A stretch of DNA of 15,712 nucleotides, from assembly GCA_022614735.1 (NCBI GenBank), contig JAKEHZ010000223.1, positions 1 to 15,712 of the forward strand. Direction: 5' to 3'. A program made the position numbers and the translations under genes. The stretch's first letter is position 1. The number at the start of each line of letters is the position of its first letter. Below are positions 1-7,250 of the stretch, piece by piece. Below the pieces are notes generated by a model. It ran no database searches. It worked only from the letters and a program-made list of their open reading frames with translations, and was not told the DNA's origin. The stretch is from Acidobacteriota bacterium (GTDB taxonomy: Bacteria > Acidobacteriota > Blastocatellia > RBC074).

Positions 1-17
1 AACGTATTTTGTGTTTA

Positions 18-128
18 TGCAATGAAGAGAGAATACGAAACAAACGAAAATAGACGAAACAAACTAAAAATGGCGTTTTTCGTTTGTTTCGTCTATTTTC
101 GTTTGTTTCGTATTCTCTCTTCATTGCA
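18..128. repeat. Long near-perfect palindrome (copy 1 of a three-member family)
   Basis: Two 47-bp arms (18-64 and 82-128) are exact reverse complements. The 17-nt centre adds a further AAAAA/TTTTT pairing (66-70 with 76-80). Within each arm the motif ACGAAACAAAC occurs twice. The element lies just 3' of the minus-strand gene ending at 184, so it could serve as its transcription terminator, although no unpaired T-tract follows. Related palindromes sit at 12566-12659 and 14612-14719. Confidence 0.9.
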
Positions 129-183
129 CAACCACAAAATCCGTTAGTACTAGGAAAAATCCAGTCAATCCCGTCTTTCAGCT

Positions 184-2154
184 TCACTGCTTGACTGCAG
201 TTGTAGCATCCTGTTTGAGAGTGATTGCGTGATTGTCTTCCTGGTGCACGGCATCGAAAACTTTCTTCAAATTCGGGTAGATCGCCTTCGGAAAGATTAA
301 CCCGCTGAATTTCAGGTTTCTTTTGTAGACAAGGGTTTTCTTATCCTGAGAGATGCTCAGACCGACCTCGTATGTACCGACCTCACCGATAGCGAAGCTC
401 GCAGGCGCTTCAGCATTGTCAAGCGTGAAGCCTTCCGGCAGATCGATCGTGACATTATCTACTTCCATCCACGGGTAGTAGAAGTAAATGTCGTGTTGCC
501 GGATGCTGGTTGGGAAGAGAGGCCCAATTCCCTTCTGGAAGTAGGCCGGTTGGAGGAATAGCCGTTTGCCGGTTCGCTCTCCATATCCCGGAACACGTAG
601 CTTATACGAATAGACGAACGGCTTGAGCGGATCATTAGCGCTCTCGATCTTGATCTCTGAAAGCTCTATTCCGCCCAATCTTCCTTTCACTGTCTCTCGC
701 AGCTTCGATTCGCGTTGCTCTGCGCTCTCATCGTCATAGTCTTCCTTCATTTCAAAAGCAAAATGACCGGAGCATTCGACTCGAACTTCTCCTTCAAGCG
801 TGCCATCCTCGCTTAAACGCAATTTGGCCGTCCGCTTCTGGCTTGATTTTTCGGCCGGTGAAAGCTGAGTTGAGAAAAAAGCAGGCTCCTTCGAATCGGT
901 GACCAGGGCCTGGATGCCCTCTTCCTGCCAGCGTAGCATTCCGAAGGGCACGTGATTGGTCCCGGGATCGAAGAAACGCCACTGATCGCCCACCTTCACG
1001 GCGATGTTATAAGCCCTGAAGAAATAATCGTCGGTGAAGTTCGGATCGAAGAATTTACGGCTGCGATCGCTCAGCCTCGCATAGCGCGCTTCGAATCCGG
1101 CAGCCGTTGTAAGGGATGCAAAGAGGAAGTTGATATCACGGCCCGTGCCATAGCCGCGTTTGAGCGTATCGGCAGGAGACTTGTTATCTTTCAATTTTTG
1201 AATCTGATCACTTGTCAGCCCCGAGGCATCGTCGGTGACGTTTTTGATCTTTGTGCGACAGAAGTTGAAGAGCCGTTCAAGCTTTTGCTCAGGCGTCGTG
1301 GCATCACCTATGGCTTCAGTGGAAGCTTTGCGTATGTCATCGTTGACTTTCATACTGTCTCTGGTCTCTTCGTACAATTTCTTCCCGAGGTCCTTCCAGA
1401 AAGACATCGGGTCCTTTTTCACATCGGGCGCGGAATAGACGAGCATCCAGGTCCGGACCTGGTCTTCCGGTGGCATGCGCGGCTCTTCACGAAATGCCGA
1501 CACGTTGGTCATCTCCGTGCGGAAGTAGCCGTCCTTATCCTTGGTGAACGGCGCAGGGTTTCCTTGAAAAGTGATCGTCTTCATCCCATACAGGGCATTC
1601 GGATGTGGTTTGACGTAATAGCGGACGAGTTGAACTGGAATTGCCCTTTGGAATTGCATCTTCACGTAATTCGTTCCGCCTGCATGTACTTCCCGCCAGC
1701 GGTATTCGATGATCGCGCCCGGGTCAATGCCCGGCATCGCGAATGATTTCGCTTTCAACTTGAATCTGCCGTACTTGACGATCTCACGATCGAAGATCGC
1801 ATCCTTTTTTAATTCGACCATAGTGCCATCAGGTTTGATGGTGCGACCAGCAATGTCTTTGATCTGCACTCCTGTGAAGTATGGAATGTCAATTTTGCTC
1901 TGCGTTTCTTTGCCTCGTTCACTAAAAATCTTGATGCGGACGTAGTGGATAAAATCTGTCGTGGTGTCTGAAGAGTCATTGATATAGACCTCCCACACGA
2001 GTGCCTCGGCATCAGCGTCTTTTTCAACTACCGGAGCCTTGAGCGCGAGCTGTGATGGGTCGATCGGCTTCCACTGCTGTGCCGCCGCGGGTGTGGTACC
2101 GAGCATCAGACAAGCTAAGACCAAGAGGGGGGCGAACGAATAACGTAGTTTCAT
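184..2154 (-). CDS. Exported DUF3857/transglutaminase-like protein, probably catalytically inactive
   Basis: This encodes a 656-residue protein with an N-terminal signal peptide (about residues 1-26: MKLR, then a hydrophobic stretch ending AAA-QQ), so it is probably periplasmic or surface-exposed. The first ~270 residues resemble DUF3857, including the segment around PGIDPGAIIEYRW. A transglutaminase-like core follows (about 290-400) and then a beta-rich C-terminal part. In the active relatives the core reads roughly G-x-C-x-D followed by an N-H motif and an Asp. Here the first site is RGYGTGRD (333-340) with no cysteine, and the second is AYNIAV (381-386) with Ile in the His position. Only Asp396 (FFDPG) remains. 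I infer a binding or structural role rather than catalysis. The start is supported by AAAGG about 8 bases upstream. Substrate and partners are unknown, and a long palindrome follows the gene. Confidence 0.85.
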   Translation of the reverse strand: MKLRYSFAPLLVLACLMLGTTPAAAQQWKPIDPSQLALKAPVVEKDADAEALVWEVYINDSSDTTTDFIHYVRIKIFSERGKETQSKIDIPYFTGVQIKDIAGRTIKPDGTMVELKKDAIFDREIVKYGRFKLKAKSFAMPGIDPGAIIEYRWREVHAGGTNYVKMQFQRAIPVQLVRYYVKPHPNALYGMKTITFQGNPAPFTKDKDGYFRTEMTNVSAFREEPRMPPEDQVRTWMLVYSAPDVKKDPMSFWKDLGKKLYEETRDSMKVNDDIRKASTEAIGDATTPEQKLERLFNFCRTKIKNVTDDASGLTSDQIQKLKDNKSPADTLKRGYGTGRDINFLFASLTTAAGFEARYARLSDRSRKFFDPNFTDDYFFRAYNIAVKVGDQWRFFDPGTNHVPFGMLRWQEEGIQALVTDSKEPAFFSTQLSPAEKSSQKRTAKLRLSEDGTLEGEVRVECSGHFAFEMKEDYDDESAEQRESKLRETVKGRLGGIELSEIKIESANDPLKPFVYSYKLRVPGYGERTGKRLFLQPAYFQKGIGPLFPTSIRQHDIYFYYPWMEVDNVTIDLPEGFTLDNAEAPASFAIGEVGTYEVGLSISQDKKTLVYKRNLKFSGLIFPKAIYPNLKKVFDAVHQEDNHAITLKQDATTAVKQ

Positions 2155-2663
2155 GCTGACTACCTTTCTATGAAATCAAATTTTAATGTTCGTCTCTGAT
2201 GACCCTCCGGATGATCCTCCGGATGATCGAAATTCGGGACACTGGCTGAAGCTGGTCTCGATGATTCAACGGCAATCAGGGCTTTAGGATAAAGACACCC
2301 TGGATCAGAACCGCAATGCCTGACCATTCCGTGGTTGATCAGGCAGGACATGATGATAAAGCTGCATTGGATGCAGGTGCAATAAAAATCCGTTGCATCG
2401 TTTCCAAAATATTTCTCTCTCTCTCAACCCCCTTCTCCTGGTCTGAATTCTGTGTTGACTTGGCGAGTAGCTTAATGGTCTAATGCCCACCTGCAGCTAA
2501 CCAATGCCCTATCCGATCATTGATTTAACATAGTTTTCAATTTCGGACCCCCACGCCCGACTGCCGACCTGACCCCTACTAACTTTGACAAACTTTGATA
2601 ATGGGACCGCTAACAGCGTTAAGATTGCTGTGCCATTTTCGTCCCAGGAGTCTCTGTAAAATC
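2155..2663. other. Divergent intergenic region
   Basis: About 510 bp lie between the minus-strand DUF3857 gene and the plus-strand NHL gene, so promoters for both should lie here. I see a 12-bp tandem duplication (CCTCCGGATGAT at 2204-2215 and 2216-2227), a pyrimidine-rich CT run near 2412-2440, and one candidate rightward promoter annotated separately. Short open frames exist but none has a ribosome binding site or a recognisable product. Confidence 0.5.
2455..2484 (+). promoter_or_regulatory. Candidate sigma-70-type promoter for the NHL gene
   Basis: TTGACT (2455-2460) and TCTAAT (2479-2484) are separated by 18 bp, a plausible -35/-10 pair pointing at the NHL protein gene. The leader would be about 170 nt to the chosen start at 2664. 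The assignment rests on consensus matching only. Confidence 0.35.
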
Positions 2664-5600
2664 ATGAAGATAAACAGTTCCTTCTTCACGAATCCCAAAT
2701 TGTCTTCACTACACTCGATGGCATCACGACGTTTGTTAATCCTGTTAGTGAGCCTAATCATTGCCGGAACAGGGTTGGTCCTACGCAATAAAGCGGTGGC
2801 TCGGTCATTTGCTGAAAACACTAATACGCTTGTGACAATTTCGACGATAGCCGGGGGAGGCTTCGGCTCTAACGTTCCAGTAAAACAGGCGCCGATGGTG
2901 CAGCCAACCTGGGTGGCATTCGACCCTGTGGGACGGGGTTTTTATCTCATCGATGAAGTAAGCGGTACGAGTTTGGTACGTTTTGTTAATACATCAGCAG
3001 GCCCGGTGACGCTCGCAGGCACAACGGTCCTCCCAAAACAGATTAACCTCATTGCCGGGGGCGGGTCCCTAATCAATAGTGGTATTAGTCCGCGGGATTT
3101 CGATCTTGCACAGATCACAGGTCTGGCTATTTCACCATCGGGCAATATTTTGTATCTGGCGATGCCGTCTTTCTCAGCTATTACCGCAATCAACCTGGGC
3201 ACGCAGAATATCACAATGTATGGGAGGCCAATCGTAGCGGGGAGGATCAACGACGTCGCCAACCTCGGCTTCGCGGACTTTCGCGCGCTCTCAACTCACC
3301 CTACAACGGGCGAGTTATATTTCATTGCCGGACGCGTTGTTTACAAACTCGATGATGCCGGCAATCCAATCGCCTTTGCAGGTGGTGGCAATCCTACCAG
3401 TGGAAACGGTGACGGTGGAACGGCAACCGAAGCGCGGCTGACCACACCAATGGGTCTCGCCTTCGATAACAGCAACAACCTGTTGATCGCAGAGGCCGGT
3501 GATGCGCGCAATATCCCTGGCTCTGTGCGGCGAGTCAACCCAAGTAATGTTATCTCTTCGCTTGCCACAGGGCTTGAGTTTCCGACCGGGATCACGACTG
3601 CGCCCAACGGGGATGCATTTGTCGCTCTTGGTAATGCACAACAAATTGTCCGGATCACACCCAGCGGCGCCAGGACTCTCGTGGCCGGCAGGGCAGTGTT
3701 TCAGTCTTGCGATATCAATATAAATCCGGTTTGCGGCGATGGCGGTCCGGCGACTGAGGCCACTCTGAGCATTCCTGATAGCACAGCCAGAACGACTTTG
3801 ACCCCGGCGGCCGATAGCAGAGGGCTTTACCTCCCGGATTTCCGTTATAAACGCGTACGCTTCGTCAACCTTAGCGGTCAACAGCTAAACATACTCGATA
3901 CGATTATCGCGCCTCAAACCATCAACACGATAGTGGGCAGTGGATTTTCCACACCCTACGATGGCAAGCTTGCAACGAGCGCGGAGTTGTTTGTGCCAGC
4001 CGGCGTGGCTGTTGACACGCTCGGCAATCTCTTCATCGCCGACACGGGAAACAACCGGCTGCGTTTCGTCAATCGTACCTCCGGGAATGTCACGCTTTTC
4101 GCCAACACGGATTTTGCTACGACTGTGGAACCGGGTCAGATCGTCACGCTCAACAAGAATACGGGTGAACCGCCGGTTGATGACCGCATCACCACTGCCT
4201 CCTTCGCTTATCCACAGGGATTGGCAATGACTCCCAATGGCATCCTGCTCGTCGATTCACAGGCCGGGGCTCTCATCAAAATTCCACCGAATTCCATCCT
4301 GGGACGGCGCAGCGGTGTGGTTCGTTTCCTCAATCTGTCGAATCAAGATGTCACCTTTTTCCCTGACAATTCCGCAGCAACAGTAGTCGTTCCACCCGGA
4401 CAGATCAAAGACATCGCAGGCGTGCGTTCACCGAACAATCCGCAATCTCTCGGCGATGGACTGCCGGCCAACGCTGTCGCCTTCTACCCGACCGACGTCG
4501 CACTCGACAGTCTGGGTAATATCTACATCGCTGACCAGGGCAACAATCGCATCCGCCGCATAGAAGCTTCCAACGGCATCGTCAGCACCTTTTACGGCGA
4601 CGGGTCACCCACAACCTTGAATGGGGCGTCGGGCATCGCTATCGATAACAGCGGAAAACTGCACATAGCCGACACTCGCAACAACCGAATTCTTCGCCAG
4701 AATGCGCCCGGCGACGCATCCTTCAGTATCATTGCCAACAACACGAATGGGATCAATCGCCCGAGAGACCTGGTTATCGACAGCACGGGAACTATCTTCA
4801 TCACCAATGCGCTCACGCATCAGGTTCTCGATCTGGTTGCGCCGGATAATTCGCTCGGTGTGACAAGCGTCGTGGCAGGCAACGGCACCACAGGTTTTTC
4901 GGGTGATGATGGGGCGGGTCCACAGGCAAGGCTCAGTCTGCCGAATCCCGGAACGGCTCCCAACGACATTCAATACACGACAAACATCGCTAACCTCTCC
5001 AACGGCGATCTCGTCTTCACCGACACCAACAACAACCGTATCAGGCTGCTCAAACGCAACACGAGCGTGTTACCGCTCGCGAGCGTCTCTGCGGCAAGTT
5101 ATGTCGGCTCGGAGTTGGCCAGTGAAACGATCACCGCAGCATTTGGCAATAGGCTGGCCACAACAACACTTCCGGCCCCAAGCATTCCTCTGCCCACCAC
5201 GCTTGGAGGCACTACTGTGAGCGTCACGGACAGCGGGGGAACGGTACGGCTCGCGCCGCTCTTCTTCGTTTCGCCTGCCCAGATCAACTATCAAATTCCT
5301 CCCGGAACTCTGAACGGCCCGACAACCATCCTGGTCACAAGCGGGGATGGCACAGTATCTGCCGGCACGGTCAACATAGCGCAAGTCGCGCCGGGACTGT
5401 TTACTGCTGATTCGAGCGGGCGGGGTATTGCTGCGGCACTCATCCTGCGCATCAGAGAGAGCGGGGAGCAGATCTATGAGGAAGTCTCACGATTCGATCC
5501 GGGACAAAACAGATATGTCCACGTGCCGATTGACCTTGGACCGCCGAGCGATCAAGTGTTCCTGATCCTCTTCGGCACAGGATACAAATTTCGCAACAGC

Positions 5601-5792
5601 CTTTCGTCTGTTATAACGAGTATCGGAGGTGAAAGTAGCGAAGTGTTATTCGCGGGCCCGGTAGATGGGTTCGTCGGCCTTGATCAAACCAATGCCCGTA
5701 TTTCGCCTTCTCTGGCCGGACGAGGTGTAGTCGATGTGGTGTTGGTCGTTGACGGCAAACCGTCTAACACGACTACAGTGCAGATCAGATGA
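2664..5792 (+). CDS. Secreted NHL-repeat beta-propeller protein with TIGR03437-like C-terminal domain
   Basis: The protein is about 1042 residues from this start. A charged N-region is followed by a hydrophobic segment (LLILLVSLIIAGTGLVL, about residues 24-40), indicating export. The middle carries several NHL-type blades. They show the repeated pattern GDGG-x-A-x-x-A-x-L-x-x-P and then an Asp/Gly turn and IADxxNNRIR, for example NLFIADTGNNRLRFVN and NIYIADQGNNRIRRI. From about residue 800 the sequence (LASVSAASYVG onward, with FVSPAQINYQIP) matches the style of the C-terminal domain common in Solibacter-type Acidobacteriota. NHL propellers usually bind proteins or ligands, and no catalytic motif is evident. 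The start is uncertain. ATG 2664 has AGGAG 13 bases upstream, ATG 2718 gives a tighter signal peptide, and the frame stays open back to TTG 2595. The gene stands alone on this strand with no operon partner. Confidence 0.85.
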   Translation: MKINSSFFTNPKLSSLHSMASRRLLILLVSLIIAGTGLVLRNKAVARSFAENTNTLVTISTIAGGGFGSNVPVKQAPMVQPTWVAFDPVGRGFYLIDEVSGTSLVRFVNTSAGPVTLAGTTVLPKQINLIAGGGSLINSGISPRDFDLAQITGLAISPSGNILYLAMPSFSAITAINLGTQNITMYGRPIVAGRINDVANLGFADFRALSTHPTTGELYFIAGRVVYKLDDAGNPIAFAGGGNPTSGNGDGGTATEARLTTPMGLAFDNSNNLLIAEAGDARNIPGSVRRVNPSNVISSLATGLEFPTGITTAPNGDAFVALGNAQQIVRITPSGARTLVAGRAVFQSCDININPVCGDGGPATEATLSIPDSTARTTLTPAADSRGLYLPDFRYKRVRFVNLSGQQLNILDTIIAPQTINTIVGSGFSTPYDGKLATSAELFVPAGVAVDTLGNLFIADTGNNRLRFVNRTSGNVTLFANTDFATTVEPGQIVTLNKNTGEPPVDDRITTASFAYPQGLAMTPNGILLVDSQAGALIKIPPNSILGRRSGVVRFLNLSNQDVTFFPDNSAATVVVPPGQIKDIAGVRSPNNPQSLGDGLPANAVAFYPTDVALDSLGNIYIADQGNNRIRRIEASNGIVSTFYGDGSPTTLNGASGIAIDNSGKLHIADTRNNRILRQNAPGDASFSIIANNTNGINRPRDLVIDSTGTIFITNALTHQVLDLVAPDNSLGVTSVVAGNGTTGFSGDDGAGPQARLSLPNPGTAPNDIQYTTNIANLSNGDLVFTDTNNNRIRLLKRNTSVLPLASVSAASYVGSELASETITAAFGNRLATTTLPAPSIPLPTTLGGTTVSVTDSGGTVRLAPLFFVSPAQINYQIPPGTLNGPTTILVTSGDGTVSAGTVNIAQVAPGLFTADSSGRGIAAALILRIRESGEQIYEEVSRFDPGQNRYVHVPIDLGPPSDQVFLILFGTGYKFRNSLSSVITSIGGESSEVLFAGPVDGFVGLDQTNARISPSLAGRGVVDVVLVVDGKPSNTTTVQIR

Positions 5793-5869
5793 TGGATGAG
5801 CTTAAATACTTAAAGTGGTAGAGACCGCCGTGTTATGTAAATACTATCTTAATTTCATGTAAAAAATGA

Positions 5870-5898
5870 TTGAAAGTCTAACCTTCCTGTGATATAAG
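5870..5898 (+). promoter_or_regulatory. Good sigma-70-type promoter match, rightward
   Basis: TTGAAA (5870-5875) and TATAAG (5893-5898) are spaced by exactly 17 bp. Transcription would begin near 5905 and run straight into the tandem-repeat array, about 900 nt before the peptide gene. It could therefore drive a long untranslated leader, a separate non-coding RNA, or nothing. No equally good promoter was found closer to the peptide gene. Confidence 0.45.
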
Positions 5899-5932
5899 CT
5901 GCGCTTTACTGATAGCGGGATACTTAATACTA

Positions 5933-6226
5933 TAACTATCTAACGAAACACCTATTGGGATAATTATCTAACAAGGTACTTACTGGGATAATTATCTAAC
6001 AAGGCACTTACTAGGCTAACTATCTAGCAAGGCACTTACTATGATAACTATCTAACAAGACACTTACTGGCTAACTATCTAACGAGACACTTACTGGTTA
6101 ACTATTTAATGAAACGAGACACTTACTGGCTGACTATTTAACAAAATGAGACACTTACTGGCTGACTATTTAACAAGGCACTTACTGAGCTAACTATATA
6201 ACAAGACACTCACTGGGCTAACTATC
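5933..6226. repeat. Tandem array of ~28-bp repeats, about ten copies
   Basis: Units begin TAACTATC or TAATTATC and continue TAACAAGGCACTTACTGG. Starts are at about 5933, 5961, 5989, 6017, 6045, 6072, 6099, 6131, 6163 and 6191, with a partial copy at 6219. Unit length is 28, with 27- and 32-bp variants. Copies are contiguous, with no unique spacers, so it is not a CRISPR array. All frames I checked contain stops, so it is not coding. Two units carry the perfect palindrome GATAATTATC at their junction, which would suit a protein-binding site, but that is inference. Confidence 0.9.
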
Positions 6227-6293
6227 CAAGCTAACCTCCCGTATTTCGATTACCCCACAAGCTATAGGTCTAGCGGACAGGTTCGAAAGTATT

Positions 6294-6374
6294 TCAACAT
6301 AGTCACATCTTTGACGGTGGCCACGATATGGTGGCCAGTGAGGAATATTGTGTCAAATTTGACGACTATGTTGA
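6294..6374. repeat. Nested imperfect palindrome / possible structured RNA
   Basis: Three co-linear pairings nest inside one another: TCAACATAGTC (6294-6304) with GACTATGTTGA (6364-6374), TTTGAC (6310-6315) with GTCAAA (6352-6357), and TGGCCAC (6318-6324) with GTGGCCA (6331-6337) around a 6-nt loop. The right side also contains the palindrome GTCAAATTTGAC (6352-6363). It may be a decayed palindromic element or a folded RNA. There is no direct evidence of transcription. Confidence 0.6.
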
Positions 6375-6483
6375 TACATTTATCAAACGCTGCACTAGCA
6401 TTACTATCCCCAACCGCATTATTGCTTTCTGTGGAGTTGTTCATGTCTCTCAGCAACACCCGGAAACAATGAAAAACTGTTTT

Positions 6484-6535
6484 CAGTTTTCAGTTTTCAG
6501 TTATCGGTTAACCGCGCACTGAAAACTGAAAACTG
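6484..6535. repeat. Palindromic element with ACTGAAA-type arms, copy A
   Basis: The 18-bp arms (6484-6501 and 6518-6535) are exact reverse complements, and each is built from the repeated word CAGTTTT. The loop holds the inner palindrome CGGTTAACCG (6505-6514). A close relative lies at 6694-6743. No coding capacity is apparent. Confidence 0.85.
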
Positions 6536-6598
6536 TTTTCTGAGGAGTCGTTCATGTCGTCTCAATCGACGCCCAGAAACAACGAAAATCGTGGCGCT

Positions 6599-6684
6599 AT
6601 GTACAGCAACCTTTCCAGGTTGCTGCTGTTTCGGCAATGGTCACATCAACGAGACAACAGCAACCTGGAAAGGTTGCTGTACAT
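6599..6684. repeat. 27-bp inverted repeat whose arms are themselves hairpins
   Basis: The left arm 6599-6625 and right arm 6658-6684 are exact reverse complements separated by 32 bp. Each arm contains its own hairpin, AGCAACCT and AGGTTGCT around a 4-nt loop. This back-to-back arrangement resembles REP/BIME-type elements in general plan, though I do not recognise the family. It is bracketed by the two ACTGAAA palindromes. Confidence 0.85.
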
Positions 6685-6693
6685 TTTCCGAGG

Positions 6694-6743
6694 AGTTTTC
6701 AGTTTTCAGCTATCGGTGAAACGCGAACTGAAAACTGAAAACT
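6694..6743. repeat. Palindromic element with ACTGAAA-type arms, copy B
   Basis: The 16-bp arms (6694-6709 and 6728-6743) are reverse complements made of the same word as copy A, around a loop related to copy A (CTATCGGTGAAACGCGAA against TATCGGTTAACCGCGC). It ends about 50 bp before the ribosome binding site of the peptide gene, so it could affect that gene's transcript. Confidence 0.85.
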
Positions 6744-6796
6744 GTTTTTCTGTGGAGATATATCAATTTCTTTCCCATAGTAAATTCCAAAGAGAA

Positions 6797-6805
6797 AGGA
6801 GGTGA
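6797..6805 (+). promoter_or_regulatory. Near-perfect ribosome binding site of the peptide gene
   Basis: AGGAGGTGA is fully complementary to the usual 16S rRNA 3' end and lies 5-8 bases before ATG 6811. This fixes the start at 6811 rather than the in-frame GTG at 6802, which lies inside the site, and implies strong translation of the peptide. Confidence 0.85.
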
Positions 6806-6810
6806 AACTG

Positions 6811-6990
6811 ATGAAACACTTGAATCTCGAGTTGGAGCTGTTAGAGCAACGCATTGCTCCGGGTGGTTTTCACTTTGGTGGTCATGGCCACTCCAAGAGT
6901 AAGAGCAAATCCAAGAGTAAATCCAAGAGTAAGAGTAAATCCAGGAGTAAATCCCATAGCAAGAGCAAATCCAACAGCAAGAGCAAATAG
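6811..6990 (+). CDS. Lys/Ser-repeat peptide, candidate precursor of a modified peptide
   Basis: The product is 59 residues. Residues 1-19 (MKHLNLELELLEQRIAPGG) look like a short amphipathic leader ending in Gly-Gly. Residues 20-27 are Gly/His/Phe-rich (FHFGGHGH). Residues 28-59 alternate without exception between Ser and a second residue: 16 Ser alternate with 13 Lys, Arg45, His49 and Asn55. Serine codons mix TCC and AGY in a loose 12-bp unit (KSKS), so the tail probably grew by repeat expansion. There is no Cys and no hydrophobic segment. A near-perfect ribosome binding site precedes it, and maturation- and export-type genes follow. I infer a ribosomal precursor peptide whose leader is bound by the PqqD-like domain of the downstream fusion. 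The dense Lys/Ser tail offers many side chains for modification. Alternatively it could be an unmodified cationic surface or nucleic-acid-binding peptide. No family name is recognised. Confidence 0.75.
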   Translation: MKHLNLELELLEQRIAPGGFHFGGHGHSKSKSKSKSKSKSKSKSRSKSHSKSKSNSKSK

Positions 6991-7014
6991 TCCAGCAATT
7001 CTCGGATTATGCGT

Positions 7015-7059
7015 ATTTAAAGGAATCATGGCTCGTCACCACCACGAACCCCTTTAAAT
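7015..7059 (+). promoter_or_regulatory. Hairpin 1 between peptide gene and femAB-like gene
   Basis: The outer stem ATTTAAAGG (7015-7023) pairs with CCTTTAAAT (7051-7059). An inner stem GGCTCGT (7030-7036) pairs with ACGAACC (7044-7050), with one mismatch, around CACCACC. The 6-nt stretch 7024-7029 is bulged. No T-run follows, so it is more likely an mRNA-stabilising or attenuating structure than a classical terminator. It lies 24 bases after the peptide stop codon and may set the ratio of peptide to enzymes. Confidence 0.55.
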
Positions 7060-7113
7060 TGAATCAAACTGAGAATTGATGCAAATAGTTTTTGCTGCTG
7101 AAATTGCTTCTAA

Positions 7114-7165
7114 GATTCCGGCTATCGGGCGGGAGGAAATTCCTGAACGCCTGATGGCCGGAGTT
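7114..7165 (+). promoter_or_regulatory. Hairpin 2 between peptide gene and femAB-like gene
   Basis: The segment 7117-7131 pairs with 7148-7162 over 15 bp with two G-U pairs and no mismatch. Adding 7114-7116 with 7163-7165 (two of the three being G-U) gives 18 bp. The loop contains AGGAAATTCCT, itself able to pair. It lies about 85 bases before the FemAB start. The continuous pairing with wobble positions suggests a selected RNA structure. It also overlaps a 34-codon open frame (7079-7183), and I consider the RNA structure the better explanation. Confidence 0.55.
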
Positions 7166-7250
7166 ACCGAGAAAGGAGAGTGACAAAAAGACTGCCTGCC
7201 TTCCTGAACGGAAGAATTAGTGGGCGACAAATTGGAGGAACGAGATATAT

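Larger units (their letters stand above)
5793..6810. other. 1-kb non-coding, repeat-rich region upstream of the peptide cluster
   Basis: There is no convincing gene over about 1 kb. From left to right it contains a promoter-like pair (5870-5898), a 28-bp tandem repeat array (5933-6226), a nested imperfect palindrome (6294-6374), two related short segments with ribosome-binding-like GGAG before ATG (6430-6465 and 6538-6575), and a mosaic of palindromic elements (6484-6743). The DNA is visibly richer in A+T than the flanking genes. Confidence 0.75.

Noticed and set aside
952..1746. Long open frame opposite the DUF3857 gene
   Set aside because: It is the antisense shadow of a gene with a clear signal peptide and family features, and its product has no recognisable domain.
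2160..2490. Small minus-strand frames upstream of the DUF3857 gene
   Set aside because: They have no ribosome binding sites and unnatural composition, and they cover the presumed promoter region.
5933..6226. Possible CRISPR array
   Set aside because: The repeats are contiguous, imperfect and of variable length with no unique spacers, and there are no cas genes.
6841..7029. Antisense frame across the Lys/Ser repeat
   Set aside because: Its hydrophobic repeats (GFTLGF-type) are just the complement of the AAATCC/AAGAGT repeat; it has no ribosome binding site.
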